Shown piece by piece: positions 43,943 through 55,805 of a DNA stretch of 64,000 nt (within the stretch, counting starts at the first letter, position 1; each line of letters begins with the position of its first letter). Source of the DNA: Sphingomonas sp. Leaf343 (GTDB lineage: Bacteria; Pseudomonadota; Alphaproteobacteria; Sphingomonadales; Sphingomonadaceae); assembly GCF_001423765.1 (NCBI RefSeq), contig NZ_LMPG01000016.1:1-64000 (forward strand), written 5' to 3'. Position numbers and translations under genes: made by a program. The notes under the pieces are model-generated. The model made no database searches and was not told the origin of the DNA. It was given only the letters and a program-made list of their open reading frames with translations.

Positions 43943-44527
43943 TCAGGCGTAGCGGACCGTCGTCCGCACCGCCGTGCGACGGCGCATCGCTCCGCCGACC
44001 AGCCCGATACCTGCGATCATCAGCGCCCAGCTTGCGGGTTCCGGCACCGCGCCGGCCGCGGTCGTCGCGGTGATCGCCGTATCCGCCACATCCTCGAAAC
44101 CGATGCTGTTGAGGACGTTGTCCGTGGTGTACGCGAAGCCGTAGAACGTACCGCTTCCCGTCACCGCCCGCAGACCGATGAAGTTACCGCCATTGCTGAA
44201 GCGAATGACCGTCGGACCGGCGAACGCGCCGTAATTCATCCCCGGCCCGAACGTCACCGGACCACCACGGCCATCGGTGAAGTTCGTCGTCGGCTCACCG
44301 AAGATAGTATTGACCTCGCCGCCGTTCGCCGTGCTGATGGTGATCGGTCCGGCGAACAACTGGCCGTTGAATCCGAAGGTGAAGCGGCTGCCCTGCGTGG
44401 TGAAGGTGTACGGTGATGCCGACAGATCCGCGCCGATGCTGGTGATGACCGGCGCTGCCGAGGCCGGAACCGTAAAGCCGAGCATCGAGGCGGCGGCGAG
44501 AAGTACTGCGTGCGACGTGATACGCAT
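43943..44527 (-). CDS. PEPxxWA-CTERM sorting-signal protein
   Basis: The 194-residue exported protein has a signal peptide (MRITSHAVLLAAASMLGFTVPASA), a glycine/threonine-rich beta domain, and the C-terminal sorting signal PEPASWALMIAGIGLVGGA followed by MRRR: the PEPxxWA motif, a transmembrane helix and an arginine cluster. PEP-CTERM proteins are processed by an exosortase in species making extracellular polysaccharide. Function of this one is unknown. No exosortase gene is in the window. Confidence 0.93.
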   Translation of the reverse strand: MRITSHAVLLAAASMLGFTVPASAAPVITSIGADLSASPYTFTTQGSRFTFGFNGQLFAGPITISTANGGEVNTIFGEPTTNFTDGRGGPVTFGPGMNYGAFAGPTVIRFSNGGNFIGLRAVTGSGTFYGFAYTTDNVLNSIGFEDVADTAITATTAAGAVPEPASWALMIAGIGLVGGAMRRRTAVRTTVRYA

Positions 44528-44686
44528 GGTCGAAATGTCCCCTAAGACGGGTCAGGCGCCATTCGCGCAGGACCTCAAAGGGGTTAACGCCAGATTAACC
44601 AACGAGTTTTATCGACGCCGGCAGGAATTTCGGCACCGACGTCCCGAAATGGGACCGCCGCCATAGGGCTGGTGTCGAAGCGTTCT

Positions 44687-45079
44687 CTAATAACAGACTG
44701 CCGCCCCACCCTTGGGTCCCGCCGATTTCGCGCACAGCAGGATCGGTTTCGTCTCGATCAGCTTCAGCGACCGGACCATCTTTTCGGTCGAGGTCTTGTA
44801 CTTGACGAAATGGGGCGCCCTCAGATGCGCCTCATACGCGGCGCGGCTCGCATAGACCTCCAGCAGGCGGACATGCGTCGGCTCATCCGCGAGCGTAACG
44901 GAGTGCAGCATCAGCACGCCCGGCTCCAGCCGCACCGACGCCTCCTGCTCCTCCGCGAGGATCGCCTTGTATGCGTCGATCTGCGCCGGATCGATCTCCA
45001 GCTCGGCGATCCGCACCATTGGCGTGCTCTCCGCCGGGACCAGAGCGACGGCGGTCATCGCCAGGATCATGCTCAACAT
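44687..45079 (-). CDS. ABM-domain (antibiotic biosynthesis monooxygenase-like) exported protein
   Basis: The 130-residue product begins with a short signal-like segment (MLSMILAMTAVALVPAES), then one ABM domain: MVRIAELEIDPAQIDAYKAIL, ASVRLEPGVLMLHSVT, VRLLEVYASRAAYEAHLRAPHF. This dimeric ferredoxin-like fold includes quinol monooxygenases such as YgiN. Substrate unknown. It is likely periplasmic, which is less common for the family. Confidence 0.85.
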   Translation of the reverse strand: MLSMILAMTAVALVPAESTPMVRIAELEIDPAQIDAYKAILAEEQEASVRLEPGVLMLHSVTLADEPTHVRLLEVYASRAAYEAHLRAPHFVKYKTSTEKMVRSLKLIETKPILLCAKSAGPKGGAAVCY

Positions 45080-45106
45080 CGCGTCACCTCGAAATCGGTA
45101 ACGGGC

Positions 45107-45865
45107 TCACCAGTAAGCCCGCCAGAAGAACACCGCCGTCGTCGCCGCGGTGACGAGGATTGTCCACCACCGCACGACTCCGTCCGGCAGACGCTTGCCG
45201 AGATGCGCGCCCAGCCAGCCGCCTGCCAGCCCGCCCGCGATCATCGGCCCGCACGCATCCCATCGCACCAGCCCTGTCGCCATGAACACCAGGGCGGCGG
45301 CAAAGTTCGCCGTCGTCAGCATCAGCGTGCGCGGTGCGAACATCGTTCGCGGCGTCTCGCCCGCCAGCAAGCCATAGGTCGCGGTCGTCATGATCCCGAC
45401 GCCGCCCCCGAAATAGCCGCCATAGGTGCCGAGCAGCGCCTGCGCGACGAACAGCGTCGTGCGCCCGATCGTCACGCGCCGCCGCAACCACTCCGACAGG
45501 CGCGCGCCGAACGCGATCGCCAGGAATGCGATCAGCAGCAGCCACGGCACGATCACGTCGAACGCGGCGGCGGGCGTCGCCACCAGCAGCGCGCTGCCCG
45601 TCAGCCCGGTGGCGAAGGTGATGCCCGCCAGCATCCGCACCGACACGCCGCCGACCGGCCGCAATTCGTCGCGGAACGTCCATGCGCTCGCCGCCGCACC
45701 CGGCATCAGCGCCAGATTAGACGTGGCGTTGGCGATGTTGGCGGGCGTGCCCATGGCCAGCAGCGCCGGCATCGTCGCGAAGGTGCCACCCCCCGCCAGC
45801 GCGTTCATCGCCCCGCCGACCACGCCCGCCCCGGCGGCGAGCGCGATCGTCGTGACGTCAAGCAA
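45107..45865 (-). CDS. TSUP-family (TauE/SafE-like) membrane permease
   Basis: The 252-residue protein has about eight hydrophobic segments and the TSUP signature near the start ([26 protein letters not shown]) and again in the middle ([21 protein letters not shown]). TSUP proteins move sulfite, sulfoacetate or other organosulfur anions. Its start overlaps the rlmN stop by eight bases, so it is downstream in the same transcript. Confidence 0.9.
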   Translation of the reverse strand: MLDVTTIALAAGAGVVGGAMNALAGGGTFATMPALLAMGTPANIANATSNLALMPGAAASAWTFRDELRPVGGVSVRMLAGITFATGLTGSALLVATPAAAFDVIVPWLLLIAFLAIAFGARLSEWLRRRVTIGRTTLFVAQALLGTYGGYFGGGVGIMTTATYGLLAGETPRTMFAPRTLMLTTANFAAALVFMATGLVRWDACGPMIAGGLAGGWLGAHLGKRLPDGVVRWWTILVTAATTAVFFWRAYW

Positions 45866-47087
45866 GCGCGGCGGCTTCGATCGTCTCGTCCGCAGCCGCC
45901 TCTGCCGCTTCGCGGTCCAGCTGCGCGCGACTCTTCTTCTCGGCGGCGGTCTTCAACTGGCCGCAGGCGGCGTCGATGTCGCGCCCGCGCGGCGTGCGGA
46001 CGGGGGCGGAGATGCCGCCGCCGAACACGATGTCGGAAAACGCACGGATGCGCTCCGGCGTGGAGCATTCATATTCCGCGCCCGGCCACGGGTTGAACGG
46101 GATCAGGTTCACCTTCGCCGGCAGGTCGTAATGGCGCAGCAGCCGGACCAGCTCGCGCGCATCCGCGTCGCTGTCGTTCTTGCCCTTCAGCATGACGTAT
46201 TCGAACGTGATGCGGCGCGCATTGTTGGCGCCGGGATAATCGGAGCAGGCCTGAAGCAATTGTTCGATGCCGTATTTGCGGTTGAGCGGCACGATCTCGT
46301 CGCGCACGTCCTTCGTCACCGCGTGCAGCGACACCGCGAGGTTGACGCCGATCTCCTCGCCGGCCCGCGCCATCATCGGCACCACGCCCGACGTCGACAG
46401 CGTGATCCGCCGCTTCGACAGCGCCAGCCCGTCGCCGTCCATCACCAGCTTCAGCGCGTCGCGGACATTGTCGAAATTGTACAGCGGCTCGCCCATGCCC
46501 ATCATGACGATATTGGTCAGCATCCGCCCCTCCGGCTGCGACGGCCACTCGCCCAGCGAATCGCGCGCCAGCATCACCTGACCGACGATCTCGCCCGCGG
46601 TCAGGTTGCGCACCAGCCGCATCGTGCCGGTGTGGCAGAAGGTGCAGTTGAGGGTGCAGCCGACCTGACTCGACACGCACAAGGTTCCGCGATCGGCATC
46701 GGGGATGAACACCATCTCGTAATCCTGCGCGTCCGGCGACCGCAGCAGCCATTTGCGCGTGCCGTCGGTCGACACCTGCGCCTCGACCACCTCCGGCCGG
46801 CCGACGACGAAGCGTTCGGTCAACCACGGATGCTGCGCCTTGGCGATGTCCGTCATCTGCGCGAACTCGGTCGCGCCGCGATTGTACAGCCAGTGCCAGA
46901 TCTGCTTCGCGCGCAGCTTCGCCTGACGCGCGTCCATGCCGGCGGTGGCCAGCGTCTCGCGCAACTGGTCCTTGGACAGGCCGATCAGGTCGACACGCCC
47001 GTCGGGTCGCGGCGCCAGATTACGCGGAACGGGCACGGGATCGATATGCCCGGGAATGGGCATGGGGGGCGACGAAGCTGTCAGCAT
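45858..47087 (-). CDS. rlmN: Dual-specificity 23S rRNA / tRNA adenine C2-methyltransferase
   Basis: The 409-residue radical SAM enzyme has the CxxxCxxC cluster motif in [16 protein letters not shown] and [11 protein letters not shown], and [45 protein letters not shown] and [14 protein letters not shown] (conserved NPxPG) also match RlmN. It methylates A2503 of 23S rRNA and A37 of some tRNAs. The C-terminal extension ([19 protein letters not shown]) is typical of alphaproteobacterial members. A leading stretch before [11 protein letters not shown]-like sequence is normal. Confidence 0.96.
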   Translation of the reverse strand: MLTASSPPMPIPGHIDPVPVPRNLAPRPDGRVDLIGLSKDQLRETLATAGMDARQAKLRAKQIWHWLYNRGATEFAQMTDIAKAQHPWLTERFVVGRPEVVEAQVSTDGTRKWLLRSPDAQDYEMVFIPDADRGTLCVSSQVGCTLNCTFCHTGTMRLVRNLTAGEIVGQVMLARDSLGEWPSQPEGRMLTNIVMMGMGEPLYNFDNVRDALKLVMDGDGLALSKRRITLSTSGVVPMMARAGEEIGVNLAVSLHAVTKDVRDEIVPLNRKYGIEQLLQACSDYPGANNARRITFEYVMLKGKNDSDADARELVRLLRHYDLPAKVNLIPFNPWPGAEYECSTPERIRAFSDIVFGGGISAPVRTPRGRDIDAACGQLKTAAEKKSRAQLDREAAEAAADETIEAAALA

Positions 47088-47154
47088 CGGCCGCGCCTAG
47101 CAGAAAATCGGGCCGATCGCCACTGTGGTGCATCATTGTCTGCAAATCTGCAAC

Positions 47155-47241
47155 CGTTCGCCCTCAGCCTGTCGAGGGGCAACCCTCCCCAACCCGAGCT
47201 CTGGGGGCGAGCGGGGCTTCGACACGCTCGGCCCGAACCGT
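47155..47241. repeat. Inverted repeat of the CCTGTCGA / TTCGACA type
   Basis: The left arm CGTTCGCCCTCAGCCTGTCG (47156-47175) pairs with TTCGACACGCTCGGCCCGAACC (47218-47239) with some mismatches, around a 42-base spacer. Such arms, with a CCTGTCGA core, are dispersed in sphingomonad genomes in my general knowledge. It lies between rlmN and the small exported protein gene. Confidence 0.6.
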
Positions 47242-47286
47242 CGTGGATGGGGCGGGTCGGACGGGGGCGTTTACGGCGAAGCCGCG

Positions 47287-47757
47287 CTACCCCGCGCAGG
47301 CCAGCACGGCGGCGTCGATCGCGGTCGCCGCGCCGCTCAGCGCGTAGCTGTCGGCGAACGGACGGCCGCTCGCGCCGACCGCCTCCACGCTCATGCTGCG
47401 GCCCGACCGCAGCGCCGCGACGATCGCACGGTCGCTGGCGGCGTCGGCGGCCCAGGCATCGACCGCGTTGCCGACGAGTTCGAACCGGCGCTCGCCGATG
47501 GTCAGCGTCACCGGTGCGGCGCGGCTGCGTTCGCGGCTCAACCGGACATGGAGCGACGCGCGCAGCCGCTTGGCGGGCCAGTTGCCGACGCTGGCGAACG
47601 GTCGCCAGCGTGCCGCTCCACCCGCGACGACCGGCTGCGCGATGGCGTAGCAGCGGTCCGGATCGCGGAATGCCGCCCAGCCCTTGTACACACCGATCGT
47701 CTCGCGCGCCGCCGCTGGCCCGGCCGCCAGCAGCAACAGCAGTGCCAGCGCCTTCAT
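47287..47757 (-). CDS. Exported protein, possibly invasion-associated locus B-like
   Basis: The 156-residue product has a signal peptide (MKALALLLLLAAGPAAARE) and a beta-rich domain: IGVYKGWAAFRDPDRCYAIAQP, VTLTIGERRFELVGNAVDAWA and IVAALRSGRSMSVEAVGASG. The pattern recalls the invasion-associated locus B (IalB) domain, in which a W and two cysteines are conserved (Cys36 and Cys154 here). That assignment is moderate. Its start overlaps the stop of the upstream phosphatase gene (ATGA). Confidence 0.7.
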   Translation of the reverse strand: MKALALLLLLAAGPAAARETIGVYKGWAAFRDPDRCYAIAQPVVAGGAARWRPFASVGNWPAKRLRASLHVRLSRERSRAAPVTLTIGERRFELVGNAVDAWAADAASDRAIVAALRSGRSMSVEAVGASGRPFADSYALSGAATAIDAAVLACAG

Positions 47758-48380
47758 GCCGGCGCCCGCCCGGAGCCGTGATGGATCACCGTCTCGCGTC
47801 CACCCTCGATCATCACCACCGATCCCTGCGGCAGTCCCGCCGCGATCGGTGCGCCCAGTTCCGGATCGTTCGGCAGCCCCGTCATGACGCCGCGCATCAC
47901 CCGGCTGGAGATACCGTGCATCACGACCAGCCGGTCGCCGGGCGCATCGCTGTCGGACAGCCAGCCGCCGACCCGCGCCGCGATCATCGGATAGGTTTCC
48001 CCGTCCGGCGCGGCGACCAGCGCCCCGTCCGCGCGGACGATCGATCCGCCATGCTCCGCGGCGACATCGGCATAGCTGCGCCCGCCCCACGAACCGGTGC
48101 CGATCTCCACCAGCCGCGCGTCCGTCCGCACCGCGTGCCAGTCCAGCCCCAGATGTTCCGCGACGATCGCCAGCGTCTGGAGCGCACGATCGGTCGGCGA
48201 CGCCCAGAGCTCCAGCCGTGGCGATACGCCCAGTTCCACCCGCAGCGCCGCCCCGATCGTATCCGCCTGCGCAAAACCGGCGCGGGTCAGCGGCGTGTGC
48301 GGCGCGTCGCCCTGCAACCGCGCGGCGGCGTTGAACACGGTCTCGCCATGGCGCGCGATGAAGTCCCGACCCTGCCGCAT
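47754..48380 (-). CDS. Histidine phosphatase (phosphoglycerate mutase-like) protein
   Basis: The 208-residue product has the RHGET phosphohistidine motif near the N-terminus (FIARHGETVFN), SPTDRALQTLAIVA, VEIGTGSWGG and the second catalytic His in VVMHGISSRVMRG. It belongs to branch 1 histidine phosphatases; substrates range from sugar phosphates to alpha-ribazole phosphate. ATG 48380 is chosen for its GGAAAG site eight bases upstream. It is translated with the IalB-like gene. Confidence 0.88.
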   Translation of the reverse strand: MRQGRDFIARHGETVFNAAARLQGDAPHTPLTRAGFAQADTIGAALRVELGVSPRLELWASPTDRALQTLAIVAEHLGLDWHAVRTDARLVEIGTGSWGGRSYADVAAEHGGSIVRADGALVAAPDGETYPMIAARVGGWLSDSDAPGDRLVVMHGISSRVMRGVMTGLPNDPELGAPIAAGLPQGSVVMIEGGRETVIHHGSGRAPA

Positions 48381-48722
48381 GCGCTCGCTTTCCGGCGGCG
48401 ATGCGCGCAATGCAACGGCTTTCGGCGGTGGCGCGCTGTCCTACAGCCGGACGGATGCGGTATGACGGGCGGATGCGCCGTGCCGTCGCCCCCCTCCTGT
48501 CCCTGCGCTGGCCCCCGTGATGCCGCCGCCGATGTGGCGAATGGTCCCGGCTGCGCGCGATATCCCGTGACCTTCGGGACCTTTCGCGCGGCGCGCCGCA
48601 TCGCACCGGTTCTGCCGGTCACCGCACATTAACCGTCACGCGATGACGAGTCCCACCTTGCCCAAGCCGATGTTTCGGCTAGGACTGACCGTCATTTCGG
48701 CCGGAATCGGGCCCGGGGGATC
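48381..48722. other. Intergenic region upstream of dnaN
   Basis: This 342-base gap separates the minus-strand phosphatase gene from dnaN. A short plus-strand frame at 48462-48632 has no protein character that I can recognise. No cluster of DnaA boxes (TTATCCACA) is visible, so nothing here supports an origin of replication. A dnaN promoter is expected in 48600-48715. Confidence 0.5.
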
Positions 48723-48725
48723 ATG

Positions 48726-49844
48726 ATGAAGGCGACGATCGAACGCGCGACGCTCCTGAAGGGGCTGAGCCATGTCCAGTCCGTGGTGGAGCGCCGCAAC
48801 ACCATACCCATTCTCTCCAACGTCCTGCTCGAAGCGACGGCGGAGGGCGTGCTGAAGATGATGGCGACCGACCTCGATCTTCAGATCAACGAATCGGTGC
48901 AGGCCGCCGTCGACCAGCCGGGCGCGACGACCGTGTCCGCGCACACGCTGTTCGACATCGCCCGCAAGCTGCCGGAAGGTAGCCAGGTGTCGCTGTCCGC
49001 GGCCGAGGGGCGGATGACGATCGTCGCCGGTCGCGCGCGCTTCTCGCTCGGCACGCTGCCGCGCGACGACTTCCCGGTGATTGCCGAGGGCGAGCTGCCG
49101 ACGCAGTTCGAACTGCCGGCCGACACGCTGAAGCAGATCATCGACAAGACCCGCTTCGCGATCTCGACCGAAGAGACGCGCTATTACCTGAACGGCATCT
49201 TCCTGCACGTCGCGGGCGGCGACGGGTCGGACCCGGTGCTGAAGGCGGCGGCGACGGACGGCCACCGGCTGGCGCGCGTCACGCTGCCCCGGCCCGAGGG
49301 CGCGGAGAACATGCCCGACGTGATCGTGCCGCGCAAATGCGTGGCGGAGCTGCGCAAGCTGCTCGACGAGGTCGACGGTTCGGTCGGCGTGTCGCTGTCC
49401 GGCACCAAGATCCGGTTCGACCTCGGCCGCGCGCTGCTGACGTCGAAGCTGATCGACGGCACCTTCCCCGATTATTCGCGCGTCATCCCGACCGGCAACG
49501 ACAAGATCCTGAAGCTCGATCCGAAGAGCTTCATGCAGGGCGTCGACCGCGTCTCCACGATCGCGACGGAAAAGACCCGCGCGGTGAAGATGGCGCTCGA
49601 CCGCGACAAGATCACGCTGTCAGTCACCAGCCCCGAAAACGGCACTGCGGCGGAGGAAGTCCCCGGCGACTATATCGCCGCGCCGTTCGAGATCGGCTTC
49701 AACAGCCGCTATCTGATGGACATTCTCGGCCAGATCGACGGCGATCTGGTGGAGGTCCACCTCGCCGATGCCGCCGCTCCCACCCTGATCCGCGAGAACG
49801 ACAAGAGCCCGGCGCTCTACGTGCTGATGCCGATGCGGGTGTGA
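48726..49844 (+). CDS. dnaN: DNA polymerase III sliding clamp (beta subunit)
   Basis: The 372-residue product is a full-length clamp. It begins MKATIERATLLKGLSHVQSV, has RRNTIPILSNVLLEA, FPDYSRVIPTGNDK and the C-terminal DAAAPTLIREND-SPALYVLMPMRV that forms part of the protein-binding cleft. It tethers polymerase to DNA. ATG 48726 is preferred to ATG 48723 because GGGGG lies closer to the ideal distance. Unusually, a toxin-antitoxin pair rather than recF follows. Confidence 0.97.
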   Translation: MKATIERATLLKGLSHVQSVVERRNTIPILSNVLLEATAEGVLKMMATDLDLQINESVQAAVDQPGATTVSAHTLFDIARKLPEGSQVSLSAAEGRMTIVAGRARFSLGTLPRDDFPVIAEGELPTQFELPADTLKQIIDKTRFAISTEETRYYLNGIFLHVAGGDGSDPVLKAAATDGHRLARVTLPRPEGAENMPDVIVPRKCVAELRKLLDEVDGSVGVSLSGTKIRFDLGRALLTSKLIDGTFPDYSRVIPTGNDKILKLDPKSFMQGVDRVSTIATEKTRAVKMALDRDKITLSVTSPENGTAAEEVPGDYIAAPFEIGFNSRYLMDILGQIDGDLVEVHLADAAAPTLIRENDKSPALYVLMPMRV

Positions 49845-49892
49845 TTGCGATGTTGGACCTCCGCGCATAGATTGCGCGCGGAGGCGACGGAT

Positions 49893-50141
49893 ATGGATGC
49901 GTACATACTGTCCGATGCGGATCAGCGTTTGGCGGAATTCGTCGATCGCCTGAAGGAAGGCGAAGGCGCGGAGATCGTGCGTGATGGCCGTGTGGTGGCT
50001 CGATTGATCGTCGAGACATCGTCGCCTTTCAAGGCAACCCGGCATAAGGCAGCGATGGAGCGCATCCGCGCGGCAACATCGGGGATGGCCGTCGATCCGA
50101 CCGACAGCGTAGCCGAAATGCGGAAACAGGCCCGCTATTAG
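49893..50141 (+). CDS. Phd/YefM-like antitoxin
   Basis: The 82-residue product begins MDAYILSDADQRLAEFVDRLKEGE and continues IVRDGRVVARLIVE, the N-terminal DNA-binding and dimerisation pattern of Phd/YefM-type antitoxins, followed by a charged C-terminal tail (TDSVAEMRKQARY) that would wrap the toxin. GGAGG lies seven bases before ATG 49893. Its stop overlaps the toxin GTG by one base. The pair stands between dnaN and recF on the same strand. Confidence 0.8.
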   Translation: MDAYILSDADQRLAEFVDRLKEGEGAEIVRDGRVVARLIVETSSPFKATRHKAAMERIRAATSGMAVDPTDSVAEMRKQARY

Positions 50142-50557
50142 TGATCTATTGCGATACTTCGTTGATCGTCTCCGTTCTGACGGAAGAGGCCCCGACGGAA
50201 CGGATGCGTGAATGGATGGCGAACGTCGATGATCCTCTGGCGATCAGCGACTGGACCTTGACCGAAGTGGCGAGCGCTCTGGCGATGAAGCAACGCCGGG
50301 ACGTGTTGACAGCCGACGAGCGCAACGTGGTCGAACACGAGTGGTCGGAGATGCAGTCGCAAATCTTCGATCGGGTGCCAATCGAAGCGAAGCATTTCCA
50401 TCGCGCGGCCAAACTGGTCGACGCCGCGCCCCGTGGATTGCGACCCGGTGACGCTCTGCACCTTGCCGTCGTGCTGGATCGTAACTGCGCCTTCGCGACA
50501 CTCGACCTCGGTCTGGGCGCGGCAGCCGCCGTCTTCGGCGTCATCGTTCACCCTTGA
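50141..50557 (+). CDS. vapC: VapC-type PIN-domain toxin
   Basis: The 138-residue PIN protein begins [20 protein letters not shown] (Asp5), has [12 protein letters not shown] (conserved Glu), [24 protein letters not shown] (Asp of GDALHLA and the final TLD). These are the acidic Mg-binding residues of VapC RNases. GTG 50141 is the start. Its own TGA overlaps the TTG start of recF by four bases, so recF translation is coupled to toxin translation. Confidence 0.9.
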   Translation: MIYCDTSLIVSVLTEEAPTERMREWMANVDDPLAISDWTLTEVASALAMKQRRDVLTADERNVVEHEWSEMQSQIFDRVPIEAKHFHRAAKLVDAAPRGLRPGDALHLAVVLDRNCAFATLDLGLGAAAAVFGVIVHP

Positions 50558-51600
50558 TCGCCCGTCTCACCCTCACCGATTTCCGCAATCACGCCGCGCT
50601 GTCGCTGTCGCCCGGTGGCGGGTTCGTGGTGCTGACGGGGGAGAACGGCGCGGGCAAGACCAATGTGCTGGAGGCGGTGTCGCTGCTCGCCCCCGGCCGC
50701 GGGCTGCGCCGCGCCAGCCTGTCGGCGATGGCCCGGCAGGAGGGTGCGGGCGGGTTCGGCGTCGCCGCGACGGTGGCGGGCGATGTCGAGGTCGCGACCG
50801 GCACGCTCGCCTCCGCGCCCGAGCGCCGCATCGTGCGCGTGCAGGGCGCGACCGCCGCCGCGACCACGCTGCCGGAATGGTTGACGGTGCTGTGGCTCAC
50901 CCCCGCCACCGACCGGCTGTTCGTGGAGCCGGCGGGGGAGCGCCGCCGTTTCCTAGACCGGCTGACGCTGGCGCTGTCGCCCGGTCACGCCGTCCACGCC
51001 ACCCGCTACGAAGCGGCGATGCGGGAGCGCAACCGCCTGCTCGCCGACGATCGCCCTGCCGATCCGAGCTGGCTCGACGCGCTGGAGGCGCGGATGGTGG
51101 AGCATGGCGCGGCGTTGGACACGGCCCGCGTCGCGACCGTCACGCTGCTGGCCGAGCGGCTGGCGAACGCACCCGCCGGACCGTTCCCGCGCGCCGGGCT
51201 GGCGCTGGAGGGGGAGGCGGTGGAGCCGGACGCGTTCCAGCGCGCGCTGGCGCTCGGACGGCGGCGCGATGCGGCGGCGGGGCGGACACTCACCGGACCA
51301 CACCGCGCGGACCTCGCCGTGACGCATCTCGACAAGGGCCAGGCGGCGGCACTGGCATCGACCGGGGAGCAGAAGGCGCTGCTGCTCGGTATCGTGCTGG
51401 CGCATGCCGAACTGGTGGCGGAACGGACCGGACGCGCGCCGGTGCTGCTGCTGGACGAGGTCGCCGCGCATCTCGATCCGGTGCGGCGCGCGGCGCTGTT
51501 CGATCGGCTGGCGGGGCGCGGCCAGACATGGATGACGGGTACCGAACCCGGCTTGTTCGACGCGATCGGTGCGGAGGCGACCCGCGTGGCGCTCGGCTGA
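50554..51600 (+). CDS. recF: DNA repair and gap-filling protein RecF
   Basis: The 348-residue ABC-type ATPase has the Walker [43 protein letters not shown], signature-like [19 protein letters not shown] and Walker [17 protein letters not shown]. RecF loads RecA at gaps with RecO and RecR. The start is TTG at 50554 ([12 protein letters not shown]), overlapping the toxin stop. Its 3' end is 45 bases from gyrB. Confidence 0.95.
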   Translation: MIARLTLTDFRNHAALSLSPGGGFVVLTGENGAGKTNVLEAVSLLAPGRGLRRASLSAMARQEGAGGFGVAATVAGDVEVATGTLASAPERRIVRVQGATAAATTLPEWLTVLWLTPATDRLFVEPAGERRRFLDRLTLALSPGHAVHATRYEAAMRERNRLLADDRPADPSWLDALEARMVEHGAALDTARVATVTLLAERLANAPAGPFPRAGLALEGEAVEPDAFQRALALGRRRDAAAGRTLTGPHRADLAVTHLDKGQAAALASTGEQKALLLGIVLAHAELVAERTGRAPVLLLDEVAAHLDPVRRAALFDRLAGRGQTWMTGTEPGLFDAIGAEATRVALG

Positions 51601-54213
<2,613 letters not shown>

Positions 54214-54321
54214 GGGCTCTTTCGCCCTCACCCGTACGAAAGGCTGGGGCGGGGCCTTTGACACGAGCGACGCGGGCGGGGCTCCAGCACCAGTACCGCT
54301 TCAGCTACCCGGACTGGCGGC

Positions 54322-55356
54322 CTACCCCACCGCCGCGGTCAACGTCGCGCGCACGCCCGCATAGCCGGCGTCGTACTCGACCGCCGCCTGCAGGCTCTGC
54401 GCCATCGCGCGGATCAGCTTCGTGCCGAGCCCGGTCCCCTTCGGCGCGGCATCGGCCGGCAAGCCGCAGCCATCGTCTTCGACGGCGAGCGTAAACCGGT
54501 CCTCGCCGTCGCGGGTCAGCGCGACTCGGACTTCGCCGGCGGTGTCAGGGCCGTACGCATATTTACAGGCGTTCGTGACCAATTCCGTCACGATCACGCC
54601 CAGCGATACCGCGCGGTCGGTGGGCAGGCGGATCGGCTCGACCGCGAGGCTCAGCGCGCGGGGGGCGGAGTCGGTCGACCACGTCTCCGCCAGTTCGTCG
54701 ATCAGCGCGGTCAGGTAATCCTGCATGTCCACGCCCTCGACATCGTTCGAGGTGTAGAGCCGGCGATGCACTTGCCCGATCGCGCGGATGCGGCGCTGTG
54801 TGTCCTCCAGCGCGTCGCGCGCACCCGGATCGGTCAGCGCGCCCGCCTGTAGCCCGACCATTGCCGACACGAGTTGCAGTGAGTTGGCGACACGGTGGTT
54901 CACCTCCACCAGCAAAGCCTCCAGCCGGGCGTTGCTGGCGCGCAGTTCGTCCTCGGCCGCCTTCTTGCCCCGCTCCAGCCGGTCGCGGGCCAGCACCTGT
55001 TCGAACGCGGCCGATAGCAGGTCGAAGAAATCGTCGCCGACCGTCTTCACCACGTAATCGGCCGCACCCGCCTTCAGCGCCGCGACGGCGATGCGGCCCT
55101 CTTCCGATCCGGTGACGTAGACGACGGGCGGCGAGCCCGCGATCTTGCGCAGCCGCTCCAGCGTCTCGATGCCGTCCATCCCGGGCATGTAATGGTCGAC
55201 CGCGATCAGATCGAACTGGCCCTCACCCGCCAGCGCGATACCCACTTCTCCGCCATCGGCGGTCGTCACGTGATAGCCGCGCCGCTCCAGCGCGCGCGTC
55301 GCCAGCCGGCGCAATCCGGCATCGTCGTCGATGAACAGGATGCGCGGCGGCGTCAC
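54322..55356 (-). CDS. Receiver domain fused to HWE/HisKA_2 histidine kinase
   Basis: The 344-residue soluble protein has an N-terminal receiver domain (1-120) with acidic pocket DDDAG, phosphoacceptor Asp54 (VDHYMPGMDG) and Lys104 (YVVKTV). A coiled-coil-like link (125-150) leads to a HisKA_2/HWE kinase: His154 in VEVNHRVANSLQLVSAMVG, then ELVTNACKYAYG and DDGCGLP, GTGLGTKLI in the ATPase domain. It is probably a phosphorelay node that receives a phosphate and signals onward. Its ATG overlaps the stop of the upstream response regulator (ATGA). Confidence 0.92.
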   Translation of the reverse strand: MTPPRILFIDDDAGLRRLATRALERRGYHVTTADGGEVGIALAGEGQFDLIAVDHYMPGMDGIETLERLRKIAGSPPVVYVTGSEEGRIAVAALKAGAADYVVKTVGDDFFDLLSAAFEQVLARDRLERGKKAAEDELRASNARLEALLVEVNHRVANSLQLVSAMVGLQAGALTDPGARDALEDTQRRIRAIGQVHRRLYTSNDVEGVDMQDYLTALIDELAETWSTDSAPRALSLAVEPIRLPTDRAVSLGVIVTELVTNACKYAYGPDTAGEVRVALTRDGEDRFTLAVEDDGCGLPADAAPKGTGLGTKLIRAMAQSLQAAVEYDAGYAGVRATLTAAVG

Positions 55357-55805
55357 TCGACCTCGGGCACCTGGATCACCGACAGGAACAGGCCGAGCTG
55401 GCGGATCGCCTGTGCGAAGCTCTCATAGTTCACCGGCTTGGTGATGTAGACGTTGCAGCCCAGATCGTAGCAGCGCTGGATCTCGACCTTGTCGTCGGTG
55501 GTGGTCAGCACGACGACGGGTGCGCGGCGTAGCGGGCTGTCGTCCGCCTTGATGCGGGTCAGGATGTCGGTGCCGCTCATGTCCGGCAGGTTGAGGTCGA
55601 GCAGCACGAGCGCGGGGCCGTTCTTCGCCGGGCCATCATCGTCCTCGAACAGGTGGCGCAGTGCCGTGCCGCCATCGGTGAAGTGGCGGATCGGGTTGTT
55701 GATCCCGGCGCGGCGGATGTTCTTCTCGATCAGGCGGGCGTGGCCCTCGTCGTCCTCGATCATCACGATACCGACGGGGCGGTGCGGTTGGCCGTGAGCG
55801 TTCAT
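55353..55805 (-). CDS. Stand-alone response regulator (Rcp1-like)
   Basis: The 150-residue single receiver domain has EDDEGHA (18-24), phosphoacceptor Asp70 in LVLLDLNLPDMSG, VVLTTTDD (Thr switch) and YITKPVN (Lys). The spacing and DLNLPD motif match Rcp1-type regulators that pair with phytochromes and similar kinases. It has no output domain. It lies between two kinase genes with ATGA overlaps on both sides, so it is a likely shuttle between them. Confidence 0.92.
   Translation of the reverse strand: MNAHGQPHRPVGIVMIEDDEGHARLIEKNIRRAGINNPIRHFTDGGTALRHLFEDDDGPAKNGPALVLLDLNLPDMSGTDILTRIKADDSPLRRAPVVVLTTTDDKVEIQRCYDLGCNVYITKPVNYESFAQAIRQLGLFLSVIQVPEVE

Noticed and set aside
45426-48632. A plus-strand frame of more than 1000 codons across rlmN and its neighbours
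   Set aside because: It runs antisense to several well-supported genes and has only low-complexity Arg-rich sequence.
48462-48632. A 56-codon plus-strand frame before dnaN
   Set aside because: It is Pro/Cys/Ala-rich with no ribosome site or homology that I recognise.
48381-48722. A replication origin next to dnaN
   Set aside because: No dnaA gene, no DnaA-box cluster and no AT-rich unwinding region are visible.
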